Shown here: positions 1 through 6,709 of the stretch, one piece after another
How positions within the stretch are numbered: the first letter of the stretch is position 1
How the letters are laid out: each line of letters begins with the position of its first letter
Assembly: GCA_050012495.1 (NCBI GenBank)
Contig: JBEKHB010000107.1
Coordinates: forward strand, 1-10,067
DNA from: BOG-1155 sp050012495
GTDB lineage: Bacteria; Desulfobacterota; Syntrophorhabdia; Syntrophorhabdales; WCHB1-27
DNA: 10,067 bases
Reading direction: 5' to 3'
The notes under the pieces: model-generated
The model's input: only the letters and a program-made list of their open reading frames with translations
What the model was told of the DNA's origin: nothing
The model's database searches: none
Program-made: the position numbers and the translations under genes

Positions 1-128
1 AAGTCTAGTGATATTACGTATTACACTCTCCTTTTTCATGAGGCGGTTGCGAAAAAATAGTTCGCTGTTCCTCTAAAAAGGGCAAAAAGAGGGGGAATAA
101 ATATTCGCCGGGAATTGCTGCTGGAAGA

Positions 129-156
129 GAGTGACGAGTCATGAGTCATGAGTCAA
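129..156. repeat. Tandem GAGT heptamer repeat
   Basis: Four consecutive 7-nt units each begin with GAGT: GAGTGAC (129-135), GAGTCAT (136-142), GAGTCAT (143-149) and GAGTCAA (150-156). The same 7-nt periodicity and the exact 11-mer GAGTGACGAGT recur at 7565-7575, in another intergenic region. The array is non-coding and sits 3' of the PilZ gene. Its function is unknown; it resembles short intergenic simple repeats that drift by slippage. Confidence 0.75.
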
Positions 157-213
157 AAGAATAGGGAAAGAGGGATCCCGCGTCCGCTTCTTTCAGAATG
201 AAACAACCCTATC

Positions 214-232
214 GCCTGCCTATGCGGCATGC
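214..232 (+). terminator. Possible weak terminator hairpin (+ strand)
   Basis: GCCTGCC (214-220) and GGCATGC (226-232) can pair as a seven-position stem with one mismatch around the loop TATGC, followed on the plus strand by TTTT. This would end a plus-strand transcript entering from the left. The stem is short and no plus-strand gene is visible upstream, so this is tentative. Confidence 0.3.
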
Positions 233-258
233 TTTTCGGAAAAAAAGGAGAAGCTATG

Positions 259-1062
259 TCAGTATGTTTCCCAGTTGAACTTTTCGAGAGCTGAAATATA
301 GCTCATTATTTTTTCTTTCAAGTTTTCTTCTATTTCAAGGAACTGGATGCCTGCGGTGGTCCTTTCTAGGTCCCGCTCTATTCTCCTTACCTTTCCGCCA
401 AGGGCAATATCGTTTTCTGTTCCCGGCAGTGGGAATCCGAGCACAACCGTGTCCCCTATCCGTACGCCTGCCAGCGCCTCATCATGGGATTCACCCGGCA
501 CGGTAAAACCACATCCCATTCTGCTTATGTCGACGATTACTCCTTCACCGAGGGGGGTCTCCTCGCCGGTCTCAGGCTCGCGACGGAAGACCTGGGCGGG
601 AAGATGACATTCTATCCTTCTGCTGCTTCGGAGGCTTTTTCGAACGATATGCACAGGGTAAGAAATGTACAATATTCCTAACGGTTCATCCGCAACCGCG
701 ATCAATTCCGATTCAAATCCAAACGCACTGCCGGCGTCTATGTATCGTACAGTAACCTTGTTTCCTTTGAACAACATTCTTGTAATTGACATCGGTGTGG
801 ATGGGCGTTTTATGATGAGGCAGGTGTCCGGCAACCAGCCTACGGAGACACTCTTCATCCTGAAAGAGACGCCCTCGATTTCGATCTGCAGAGGTATGCC
901 GACCGGAAGAAAGAATGGTTTGCCGAGCTTGCCGAGCTCGTATGAAGACCCCTCAGCCCTATTATCCGCGACTTCCTTTGCCATATCAGATAGCTCCCTT
1001 GCGATTTTCATCGCCGCCGCAGTTCTGGAGATGTTCCACGAGAAAGCGAACCCAAGAAACAC
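259..1062 (-). CDS. PilZ domain protein, YcgR-like c-di-GMP effector
   Basis: This is a probable cyclic-di-GMP receptor of the YcgR/PilZ type, which in known members adjusts flagellar or surface behaviour. With the GTG start it has 267 residues. An N-terminal YcgR-like beta domain spans about 45-135 and a PilZ domain about 140-262. The two c-di-GMP signatures are present: RxxxR at R145-R149 (RSSRR) and DxSxxG at D177-G182 (DISRMG), so ligand binding is expected. The start is uncertain. GTG at 1060-1062 is the most upstream start codon in the frame and gives a short hydrophobic N-terminus (FLGFAFSW), but it lacks a clear Shine-Dalgarno. ATG at 982-984 (241 residues) has AAGGGAG nine nt upstream and begins just before the YcgR-like domain. 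A promoter at 1124-1152 fits either start. The gene appears to be transcribed alone. The family call is firm; the target process is unknown. Confidence 0.88.
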   Translation of the reverse strand: MFLGFAFSWNISRTAAAMKIARELSDMAKEVADNRAEGSSYELGKLGKPFFLPVGIPLQIEIEGVSFRMKSVSVGWLPDTCLIIKRPSTPMSITRMLFKGNKVTVRYIDAGSAFGFESELIAVADEPLGILYISYPVHIVRKSLRSSRRIECHLPAQVFRREPETGEETPLGEGVIVDISRMGCGFTVPGESHDEALAGVRIGDTVVLGFPLPGTENDIALGGKVRRIERDLERTTAGIQFLEIEENLKEKIMSYISALEKFNWETY

Positions 1063-1123
1063 GCCGGCAAAAGCGTTGTAGCGTTTATTTTGATTTAGTC
1101 TATGAAAGCAAGCAGCATGACAT

Positions 1124-1152
1124 ACGATATCCCATCATAGCGCGCCTGTCAA
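1124..1152 (-). promoter_or_regulatory. Sigma-70-type promoter for the PilZ gene
   Basis: On the minus strand a perfect -35 TTGACA (complement of 1147-1152) is followed after exactly 17 nt by TATCGT (complement of 1124-1129), which matches four of six -10 positions. Transcription would start near 1117, about 55 nt before the GTG start of the PilZ gene. The -35 lies in the context CCTTGACAGG, also seen at 5885-5894. Confidence 0.65.
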
Positions 1153-1441
1153 GGCAATTTCCCACGGTAGATTTGTTCTCCCTAGCCCTTGCAATGCCGC
1201 ATGAATTCTCCGTCATCCTTAAGTAGTCGAAGACCACGCGCGCATTGAGCGTCGGCTTCCGCATCTTCCGTGCGATGGGGAGCTGTCGAACAGTCCTTCT
1301 TGCGAGACAGTTTCTCACCTTGTGCCTATGAATACTCTCTTTCTATCGGAAAGCCTGGATATAGTTGTTGTAATTTTGCGGCGTTTCTCTGATAATGGAG
1401 GACAAGGAGACGGCAGTTGGCAAGGCTGACAGGCTGGTCCG
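1153..1441. other. Intergenic region between divergent PilZ and GT9 genes
   Basis: With the PilZ promoter this makes a gene-free gap of about 380 nt. It encodes nothing convincing; the short open frames here have no Shine-Dalgarno or domain signal. At about 1210-1232 lies CGTCATCCTTAAGTAGTCGAAG, which on the other strand reads like a decayed copy of the 'TTCGACTAC...AGGATGACGG' intergenic element found in many bacterial genomes. No strong plus-strand promoter for the GT9 gene stands out; TGTAAT at 1369-1374 is a possible -10 without a good -35. Confidence 0.4.
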
Positions 1442-2290
1442 GTGAATGAGAATGTACAGGAGGTCGGCGGCCACATGGTACAGGAGGGCCCGGAGCATAG
1501 CGGCGGCCTGCTCATCCATCCGGGAGGTCTCGGCGACGTCTGCCTTTCGGAGTCGACGCTGCTCTCCCTGACGCAGCACTTCGGCGCCACCCTCGAGGCG
1601 GTAGGCACGAAGCATGTTCTCGACATGTTCCGGCTCTATTTCACCGGCGTCGACTCCATAGACAGGAGGACCTGGATGTATCTCTTTTCCGATTCCCCTG
1701 CCTGCCGGACGTGGCAAAGGATCATCCTCATCGGCAAGGACAGGACGGGCGTCTTCCGGGAACGGATCTCCCGTCTTTGCGACGAACTCATTTTTATCGA
1801 CATGTATCCCGAGGGTCAGCCGGTGCACGTGGAAGACTACCAGCTCGGGCAGCTCCCCCGATACGGGATCGCGCCCGTAAGAAAAGAAGTGCGGGCAAAA
1901 ACCGGAAAGCGCGTCATTCTCTATCCCGAAAGACCTTACAAGAAAAAGAAGTGGCCCGTCGATCGCTTCCTGGAAGTCTACGAAAAGCTCACGAGGCTGG
2001 GGATCGAGGCGGTGCTCATGCGCCCGCCCGGCCTCGACCTTCCGGCCGTCCCCGCCCGTGCCTTTGAGCTGCTGGCCGATATTGCCGCCTTCTTCTCGGC
2101 CGGCGGCATCTTTTTCTCCAACGATTCAGGCATGGCCCATTTCGCCGCCGGATGCGGTCTCAGGGCGGCCACCCTGTTTCAGGATACCAACCCGCTCATC
2201 TGGCGCCCAAAAGGCGGCCTGGTCCTGGAGTGCAGGGGAACGCCGCCCCCGGTGGACGAGGTAGTGGATTTTATCATGCATGCCTTATGA
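1442..2290 (+). CDS. Glycosyltransferase family 9 (ADP-heptose:LPS heptosyltransferase-like) protein
   Basis: This is probably a GT9 glycosyltransferase; characterised members transfer heptose from ADP-heptose to the LPS inner core at the inner membrane. The N-terminal Rossmann signature is LLIHPGGLGDV (23-33), the start of the second Rossmann domain is RVILYP plus a K/P-rich segment, and the C-terminal sugar-nucleotide motif is SNDSGMAHFAAGCG (226-239) followed by FQDTNPLIWRP, equivalent to the family's 'DTGPMHLAAALG' region. At 282 residues it is shorter than the usual 330-360, mainly between the first motif and the second domain. The assumed start is GTG at 1442; ATG at 1475, with AGGAGG 11 nt upstream, is a good alternative and gives 271 residues. 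No other LPS gene is adjacent, so donor and acceptor cannot be named. It converges on the M48/carboxypeptidase operon. Confidence 0.82.
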   Translation: MNENVQEVGGHMVQEGPEHSGGLLIHPGGLGDVCLSESTLLSLTQHFGATLEAVGTKHVLDMFRLYFTGVDSIDRRTWMYLFSDSPACRTWQRIILIGKDRTGVFRERISRLCDELIFIDMYPEGQPVHVEDYQLGQLPRYGIAPVRKEVRAKTGKRVILYPERPYKKKKWPVDRFLEVYEKLTRLGIEAVLMRPPGLDLPAVPARAFELLADIAAFFSAGGIFFSNDSGMAHFAAGCGLRAATLFQDTNPLIWRPKGGLVLECRGTPPPVDEVVDFIMHAL

Positions 2291-2326
2291 ACGCTGGCTA
2301 TCTGTTGTGAGGGGGGAGGCCGGGGC

Positions 2327-2341
2327 ACCCACGAAGTGGGT
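2327..2341 (-). terminator. Small hairpin between convergent genes
   Basis: ACCCAC (2327-2332) and GTGGGT (2336-2341) form a perfect 6-bp stem with a 3-nt loop, eight nt past the stop of the M48 gene and inside the 58-nt gap between convergent genes. It has no immediate T-tract on either strand, so it is at best a weak or shared terminator. Confidence 0.3.
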
Positions 2342-2348
2342 CGCCAAC

Positions 2349-3692
2349 CTAGGATTGTCTCTCTTTCTTCTTTTCCTTGGGCGGCTTCACCTGATCGAGC
2401 AGCTTCAGGGCTTCCTCTCCCTGCGGCGAGTTTATGCCGTATTTCGAAACAGCCTTTTCGAGGTTCATCCTGGCTGCCTGGTACCTGCCGGTCTCCAGGT
2501 AGTAGCGGCCCAGATAGTCGTACCCTCCGGCCTCGTTGCCCTCCCTCCCAAGCACCATCCCCATCCTTTGGTAGACCTCGGGGAAGGTTTCGGCATAGGG
2601 CGCCAGCTCCTTCAATATCCGGCCGGCCGTGGTAAAGTCGCCCTGCCCCTCGTAAGCCTTTGCCAGGAAATACCTGGCAACGGGATGAGCCTCGCCGCCG
2701 AGTACCGCAACAGCCTCATTGAAACGGCGGCCGGTAACGAGGAACTCACCCATGAACAACGGTGCGTAAGGGGAATGTATAGTCCTCGCCAGGGCGACCG
2801 CCCGGTCCGTATCCCCTTTCAATGAATAGACGAGCGCCGCCCCGTAGGCGCTGACCGGATCTGCCGGGTCCCTCTGATATTTCTTGATCCATATATCTTC
2901 ATTCTGGGCGCCCAGGGGCCCGCTGAGGATGCGCGCCCTCGCCACAACGAAGGGGAAGAAGGAGACATCCACCCTGGTCTTCACGGGCTTCGCCATCTGG
3001 CGTATCGTCGTTACCCTGTCTTCGGAGTAAGGGTGGGTGAGCAGGTACTGAGGTATCATTTTGTCGAGGCCGGTAGCCGCCATTTTTTTCAGGAACTCCG
3101 CGCTCCCGCCTCCATAGTACCCTGCTTTCTCACAGGTCATCACCCCGAACCTGTCGGCCTCTGCCTCCATCTCTCTCGTATATTTTAACGCCACGGTCTG
3201 GCCCGCCCCCATCCCGCCGGTGATCACGGCGGCCTTTCCCGCGGCAGACGGGATAAGCATGCCGAGAAGCAACGCCCCTAACATACCCCAGTTAATGAAC
3301 TTCTCTTTTTCAACGCTTTTTGACACGTGGCGCCTTCCCACATGGGAAAACTCGTGGCCGAGCACGCCCGCTATCTCCTCTTCGTCGTCAGCCTGCTCCA
3401 GGATCCCCGTCGTCATAAAAACGTAGCCGCCAACCATGGCAAAGGCGTTGAGCACAGGGCTTTCTATAATGCTGAGCTTTATCGGGAAGGGCAGATCGGC
3501 GACGGCCTCGAGCCTACCCTTGATAATTGCCATTTGGATACAGACGTAAGGATCGGAATAGAGCTTCTCGGACCCCGCTATCTGGACGTACGCTTCCCGG
3601 CCGTACTTGCTCTCTTCATCGAGTGTCAGCGTCCAGGCCTGGACGGGGAAAAAGAAGAGGACGAGCAACGCTGTGACATACTTGAGCTTCAT
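2349..3692 (-). CDS. M48 family zinc metalloprotease with TPR repeats (BepA/YfgC-like)
   Basis: This is a predicted periplasmic zinc metalloprotease. The related BepA helps assemble outer-membrane beta-barrel proteins and LptD, or degrades them when stalled. A signal peptide (about 1-19, VQA|W) is followed by the M48 domain: NAFA...GG (82-89), the HExxH zinc site HEFSH (113-117) and the third-ligand motif ExxxD (E176-D180, in MEAEADRFG). A hydrophobic segment at about 135-165 may lie against the membrane. Residues from about 265 to 430 form helical repeats resembling TPRs, and the tail is lysine-rich. ATG at 3690-3692 (447 residues) is chosen over the TTG one codon upstream. The ATG overlaps the carboxypeptidase stop as TGATG, so translation is probably coupled. 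All catalytic residues are present. The M48 assignment is firm; BepA-like function is inferred from architecture. Confidence 0.93.
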   Translation of the reverse strand: MKLKYVTALLVLFFFPVQAWTLTLDEESKYGREAYVQIAGSEKLYSDPYVCIQMAIIKGRLEAVADLPFPIKLSIIESPVLNAFAMVGGYVFMTTGILEQADDEEEIAGVLGHEFSHVGRRHVSKSVEKEKFINWGMLGALLLGMLIPSAAGKAAVITGGMGAGQTVALKYTREMEAEADRFGVMTCEKAGYYGGGSAEFLKKMAATGLDKMIPQYLLTHPYSEDRVTTIRQMAKPVKTRVDVSFFPFVVARARILSGPLGAQNEDIWIKKYQRDPADPVSAYGAALVYSLKGDTDRAVALARTIHSPYAPLFMGEFLVTGRRFNEAVAVLGGEAHPVARYFLAKAYEGQGDFTTAGRILKELAPYAETFPEVYQRMGMVLGREGNEAGGYDYLGRYYLETGRYQAARMNLEKAVSKYGINSPQGEEALKLLDQVKPPKEKKKERQS

Positions 3693-4660
3693 CAAACTCT
3701 TCTATATTTGAGGCGCTTCCCTTTTCTTGCCCTTTTGAGCCTTTTCTTCGCGGCAGACTTCTTCGCTTTCTTCACGGCATAGGAGGAGAGGATGATCTTC
3801 CCCCCCCTCACCGCACACGAAGACACGGCGATATTGCTCGCCTTCACCAGCGATATCTCCCTCTGGGTGGGTACCTCCGTATATATCTGCTGTAAGACAC
3901 TGACCGCGTCCGTCCACAGGTTCCTGCTTCCAAGGATGGAAAGGATATAGGTCTTTCCCTCCTTTTCGAACGCGCCCACGTAACAGTGCTTCGAGGCATG
4001 GGTAAACCCGGTCTTCCCACCGATTGACGGCGCAAAACAGAAGAGGAGGCGGTTGTGGTTCATATACCTCACGTCGGCGTCGCCTCTGTTGAAGAAGAAG
4101 TATTTCGTGCCGATTATTTCCTGAAATCTCTTATTGTCCAGGGCATAACGAAAGATCAGGGCAAGGTCGTAGGCAGAGGTAAAATGACCGGGCACGTAAA
4201 GGCCTGAAGCATTCTCGAAATTGCTGTCGAATGCGCCTATTTCATGCGCCTTCTCATTCATCATCTCCGCAAATTTCTCTTCGCTTCCCGCTATGGCGAC
4301 CGAGAGAGAGTACGCCGCATCGTTTGCCGACTCCACCATGGCCCCTTTGATCAAATCGGCAGCCTTATAGGGTCTGCCGGGAAAAAGACTCAGCTTCGAG
4401 GCGGGGATGGAAAGCACCTTTTTCGTCGGCACGATAGTCTGCTCTTCGTCGAGTCTTTCGAGGGCAAGTATCGTTGTCAGCACCTTCGTCGTACTTGCCG
4501 GCGGCAGGGACCGGTGATAGTCCTTGCCTGCAATCACCGTGAACGAATCCTTCTCAACCAGCAAGTAGGAATCGGCGGTAATCTCCGACGCGAATGCGGA
4601 AAGCGGTAAAATCAAAAGAAATAAAAGGCCTAAGCTTTTCATAGTTCCTTTATATATCAT
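3692..4660 (-). CDS. Serine-type D-Ala-D-Ala carboxypeptidase (PBP5/DacA-like, peptidase S11)
   Basis: This predicted low-molecular-weight penicillin-binding protein would remove the terminal D-Ala from peptidoglycan pentapeptides in the periplasm. A signal peptide (about 1-24, SAFA|S) precedes the S11 domain with all three active-site motifs: SxxK at S56-K59 (STTK), SxN at S111-N113 (SAN) and KTG at 216-218. At 322 residues it is shorter than typical PBP5 (about 400): the C-terminal beta domain and amphipathic anchor appear to be missing. In their place is a 26-residue tail with 16 Lys/Arg. ATG at 4658-4660 has AAGG seven nt upstream; an internal ATG at 4640-4642 has AAGGA only 3 nt away, so the longer form is preferred. 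It is the first gene of a two-gene operon with the M48 protease. Carboxypeptidase activity is well supported; the tail's role is unknown. Confidence 0.93.
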   Translation of the reverse strand: MIYKGTMKSLGLLFLLILPLSAFASEITADSYLLVEKDSFTVIAGKDYHRSLPPASTTKVLTTILALERLDEEQTIVPTKKVLSIPASKLSLFPGRPYKAADLIKGAMVESANDAAYSLSVAIAGSEEKFAEMMNEKAHEIGAFDSNFENASGLYVPGHFTSAYDLALIFRYALDNKRFQEIIGTKYFFFNRGDADVRYMNHNRLLFCFAPSIGGKTGFTHASKHCYVGAFEKEGKTYILSILGSRNLWTDAVSVLQQIYTEVPTQREISLVKASNIAVSSCAVRGGKIILSSYAVKKAKKSAAKKRLKRARKGKRLKYRRV

Positions 4661-4718
4661 ATCGTCGCCTTACGCAAGATTTTTCGGTGCTTTGCGCATA
4701 TTCTTTAGCCGCGCAGAA

Positions 4719-4747
4719 AATATACACGGGCGGACCCTGATTTTCAA
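4719..4747 (-). promoter_or_regulatory. Sigma-70-type promoter for the carboxypeptidase/M48 operon
   Basis: On the minus strand TTGAAA (complement of 4742-4747) and TATATT (complement of 4719-4724) are separated by exactly 17 nt. Each hexamer differs from consensus at one position. Transcription would start near 4712, leaving a leader of about 50 nt before the ATG at 4660. Confidence 0.7.
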
Positions 4748-4816
4748 GCCTCCCACCGGGCGACCGAGAGCCCCGATAGAAGACGGAAGGCAAGGGATGA
4801 ATAATTTGTTTTGCTG

Positions 4817-4825
4817 TGGTATAAA
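4817..4825 (+). promoter_or_regulatory. Extended -10 promoter for the small lipoprotein gene
   Basis: TGGTATAAA on the plus strand combines a TGn extension with TATAAA (one mismatch to TATAAT). No good -35 is present at the right distance, as expected for extended -10 promoters. Transcription would start near 4832, giving a leader of about 80 nt before the ATG at 4914. It faces away from the carboxypeptidase promoter. Confidence 0.5.
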
Positions 4826-4832
4826 TAGCTAT

Positions 4833-4865
4833 AGTCCCTTATCAGGAGAGGCGGAGGCAGGGACT
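4833..4865 (+). promoter_or_regulatory. Possible leader hairpin before the lipoprotein gene
   Basis: AGTCCC (4833-4838) and GGGACT (4860-4865) pair perfectly over 6 bp with a 21-nt purine-rich loop. The structure would sit at the very 5' end of the predicted lipoprotein transcript, where such stems often stabilise mRNA. No known riboswitch class is recognised in the leader. Confidence 0.3.
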
Positions 4866-4913
4866 CGACCGGAATGGCCGCGATGCTGCGTTTCAATCGG
4901 CAAGGAGACGAAT

Positions 4914-5168
4914 ATGACCCACGTCAAGCTTTCAAGGACTCTCCTCGGAGGTATGCTTCTCGCCCTTCCGGCCCTTTCCGGCTGCGCCGCCGATTGGTGG
5001 ACGGTCGATCAGTCAGCCTATCAGCCGCCCGCCCAGAGCGCTGACGAGGTGGGCCAATTCGCGCGCCAGGCCCCTACGGGCGAGTCTCAGAGCGGCGCCG
5101 ACCAGCAGGCTACAGGCGCCGGAGAGGAAGCGGAAGACCGGGCATTTCAGCCACATCCTGCACGATAG
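4914..5168 (+). CDS. Small predicted lipoprotein of unknown function
   Basis: This 84-residue protein has a clear lipoprotein signal: basic N-region, hydrophobic core and lipobox LSGC with the lipidated cysteine at C24. The mature part is about 60 residues, rich in Gln, Ala, Glu and Pro, and lacks obvious secondary structure or a recognised domain. It begins with a Trp-Trp pair (ADWWTVDQ) next to the lipid anchor. The residues after Cys are Ala-Ala-Asp, so outer-membrane sorting is plausible. The ATG at 4914 is chosen because AAGGAG lies six nt upstream (4902-4907); an upstream in-frame extension to 4692 would place the predicted promoter inside the gene. It ends 30 nt from the convergent EF-hand gene with no terminator between them. 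The lipoprotein call is well supported; function cannot be assigned. Confidence 0.8.
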   Translation: MTHVKLSRTLLGGMLLALPALSGCAADWWTVDQSAYQPPAQSADEVGQFARQAPTGESQSGADQQATGAGEEAEDRAFQPHPAR

Positions 5169-5198
5169 GGCGTGAGGGAAGGGCTTTCTGATCCCGGC

Positions 5199-5831
5199 CT
5201 ACTTGGTCTTTGCCGGTGCCTTTTGTTGCCTGACCGCCTCCGCAAACTCCGCCCTGTCAAGATACCCGTCGTTATTGGCGTCATGCTGCCGGAACCGGTC
5301 GAGCGTGATATCCGGGATTACGACGGAAAGCTCGACGGGTGTGATCTTCCCATCCTTGTTCGCGTCAACGTCATTAAAATCCGAGCCCCTCGTCCGCGGA
5401 TCCCGTCTCAGCAGCCTGTCCGTCCTTCTCTGCCGGCTTGCGGGCGGCCTCTCCACATCCGCACCAGGTCTATCGAGCAGCCTTGCCACCCTTATACCGT
5501 CCGGCACATAGGAAACCGCGACCGAGTCCCCCACGCGTATGTCGGAAAATACCCGGTAGCCCGACAGGACAGGCGCCGAGGCGTCGAATGTCACGGTATT
5601 TTCTCTGCTTTTCAACGATAACGTCCCCGAGGCGAGATTTATCCGGACGACTCTTCCGCTGAAGGCCGGTTTCGCGGCCGTGCGCCTCAAGCCCGCCGGG
5701 CTTGCCGCCAGTCTCTTCGGCGGCGGCGCGGGCGGCTCGTTGTCTGGGGCATGCGTCCTTTCCTGCCCGTAAGCGCCGGTGATGAAAAGGAAGCCCATCA
5801 CCAGGGTCATTATGAAGGTTCTTCTCTTCAT
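5199..5831 (-). CDS. Exported EF-hand protein with N-terminal beta domain
   Basis: This 210-residue exported protein has a signal peptide (about 1-22, AYG|Q), a Pro/Ala-rich linker to about 55, a small beta-rich region (about 56-120), an Arg-rich stretch (about 125-150) and two canonical EF-hand loops: DANKDGKITPVE (156-167) and DANNDGYLDRAE (184-195). Every coordinating position (1, 3, 5, 12) and the central Gly are present, so calcium binding is expected. The beta region, with a 'GRVVRINLASGTLSLKS' start and 'IRVGDSVAVSYV' near its end, looks like small OB-like repeats (DUF5666 type), but that is a weak comparison. ATG at 5829-5831 is preferred over 5844-5846: GGAG lies nine nt upstream, and the upstream ATG would fall within about 10 nt of the predicted transcription start. 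It appears monocistronic. The EF-hands are certain; the cellular role is unknown. Confidence 0.87.
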   Translation of the reverse strand: MKRRTFIMTLVMGFLFITGAYGQERTHAPDNEPPAPPPKRLAASPAGLRRTAAKPAFSGRVVRINLASGTLSLKSRENTVTFDASAPVLSGYRVFSDIRVGDSVAVSYVPDGIRVARLLDRPGADVERPPASRQRRTDRLLRRDPRTRGSDFNDVDANKDGKITPVELSVVIPDITLDRFRQHDANNDGYLDRAEFAEAVRQQKAPAKTK

Positions 5832-5862
5832 GGGTTGCTGCTCCATCTACGTGATGGCTGAT

Positions 5863-5892
5863 GTTTTACCGACAATCGGGGCATCCTGTCAA
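5863..5892 (-). promoter_or_regulatory. Sigma-70-type promoter for the EF-hand gene
   Basis: On the minus strand TTGACA (complement of 5887-5892) precedes TAAAAC (complement of 5863-5868) with an 18-nt spacer. Transcription would start near 5856, about 25 nt before the preferred ATG. The -35 context CCTTGACAGG matches that of the PilZ promoter. Confidence 0.55.
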
Positions 5893-5966
5893 GGCCGCAT
5901 AGTATCGGGTGGCGGTCGGGGCTTGTGGGACGTTTGAGGTTCTCCGGTCGGGAGATAATAGAAGAA

Positions 5967-5993
5967 GGTGATAACCGAAAAACCGTTATCGCC
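5967..5993 (-). terminator. Possible terminator after the lytic transglycosylase gene
   Basis: GGTGATAAC (5967-5975) and GTTATCGCC (5985-5993) form a 9-bp stem with one G-U pair around an A-rich loop, starting within 4 nt of the transglycosylase stop. On the minus strand it is followed by CTTCTTCTATT, a poor but T-rich tail. A second small stem (TCTCC/GGAGA, 5941-5955) lies just beyond. A weak intrinsic terminator is the simplest reading. Confidence 0.45.
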
Positions 5994-5996
5994 TGA

Positions 5997-6608
5997 TCAA
6001 TCCGATTCGTCCATTTCGGGCAGCACGGCGATGTTGTTCCGGTATTCTTTCAATACGCGCTTCGTGAATGCGCTCTTTGGCTCTCCTCCGCCGGCCGGCC
6101 GGGCTTTTACCTTACTCGCCCCGGCGTTGTAGGCATGGAGCGCAGCGGGCAGATTCTTGAAATCTTCCACGAGCTTGGAAAGATGGTAGATGCCGAGCTT
6201 GATGTTGTTATCCGGCTCGTGCAGGCATTGAGTGCCGTCCCACGTCACGCCGGCGTCCTTGGCTATATACTTGGCCAGGGAAGGCTTGATCTGAAAAAGG
6301 CCCCTGGCGCCCTTCCGTGAGACCACATCATGGTTGAAATTGCTCTCCACTTTGATCACCGCAAGAGCGAGCCGGTAATCCAGATCATGCTGCTTCGATT
6401 GGTCGCACACGGTATGGATCACCGCTTTCAGCTTATCCTCCCGCATATCCACGTTCTTGCCTTTCAGATAGGCGACAATCTGTTCGACAAAAGCGGATCT
6501 CTCGGATTCATCCAACGCGTGCGCGCTCTTATTGGTGAGCCCTGCTGAGGCACCCATGAAAAGAACCACGGGAACAGTTGCCAGAGCTATTTTGAACCGC
6601 CATCTCAT
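5997..6608 (-). CDS. Lytic transglycosylase, SLT domain (Slt70/MltC-like fold)
   Basis: This predicted periplasmic murein hydrolase would cleave MurNAc-GlcNAc bonds to 1,6-anhydro products. It has 203 residues: a signal peptide (about 1-31, AHA|L), a short helical region, then an SLT domain from about 60 to 195. Catalytic Glu is E88 in the KVES motif; GLFQIKP (103-109) and AYNAG (159-163) are the other family signatures. Cys68 and Cys128 could form a disulfide. It is a minimal catalytic unit without the large alpha-superhelix of Slt70 and without a LysM or other wall-binding domain. ATG at 6606-6608 is chosen for the AAGGA six nt upstream and because the signal peptide starts there; a frame extension to 6818 overlaps the neighbouring gene. 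It has its own promoter (6673-6701). Stand-alone SLT proteins may serve general wall turnover or open the wall for a secretion apparatus; the neighbours do not decide. Confidence 0.92.
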   Translation of the reverse strand: MRWRFKIALATVPVVLFMGASAGLTNKSAHALDESERSAFVEQIVAYLKGKNVDMREDKLKAVIHTVCDQSKQHDLDYRLALAVIKVESNFNHDVVSRKGARGLFQIKPSLAKYIAKDAGVTWDGTQCLHEPDNNIKLGIYHLSKLVEDFKNLPAALHAYNAGASKVKARPAGGGEPKSAFTKRVLKEYRNNIAVLPEMDESD

Positions 6609-6672
6609 AAAGTTTCCTTGTTCGGTAGTTAATTTCAGCAGCGCGGGCCTGAGATTCAAAGACCTTTTTTTT

Positions 6673-6701
6673 ATTATACACGAGAAAAACGCGCCGTGCA
6701 A
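6673..6701 (-). promoter_or_regulatory. Promoter for the lytic transglycosylase gene
   Basis: On the minus strand a perfect -10 TATAAT (complement of 6673-6678) follows TTGCAC (complement of 6696-6701) by exactly 17 nt. Transcription would start near 6666, about 58 nt before the ATG. The element lies in the 101-nt gap after the upstream gene on the same strand, so the transglycosylase can be expressed independently of it. Confidence 0.65.
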
Positions 6702-6709
6702 GAAAAATC

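Larger units (their letters stand above)
1..258. other. Non-coding left edge
   Basis: No convincing gene is seen here on either strand. The stretch is A/G-rich in the middle and holds the GAGT heptamer repeat (129-156) and a small hairpin (214-232), described separately. It lies downstream of the PilZ gene and would be its 3' region. No intrinsic terminator for that gene is clear; a T-run of about seven residues lies on the minus strand just past its stop, but without a preceding hairpin. Confidence 0.6.

Noticed and set aside
129..156. CRISPR-like array
   Set aside because: Units are only 7 nt with no spacers, and no cas gene is present.
1100..1318. 72-codon minus-strand open frame in the PilZ/GT9 gap
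   Set aside because: It overlaps the PilZ promoter, has an odd Arg/Cys-rich composition and no Shine-Dalgarno; part of it is the decayed 'AGGATGACGG' type repeat.
1395..1445. 16-codon frame overlapping the GT9 GTG start as GTGA
   Set aside because: The overlap looks like translational coupling, but there is no ribosome-binding site and the peptide has no recognisable features.
4692..4913. In-frame N-terminal extension of the small lipoprotein
   Set aside because: It contains the predicted promoter and would bury the lipoprotein signal; AAGGAG correctly positions the ATG at 4914.
4833..4913. Riboswitch in the lipoprotein leader
   Set aside because: Apart from one 6-bp stem I see no conserved core of a known class.
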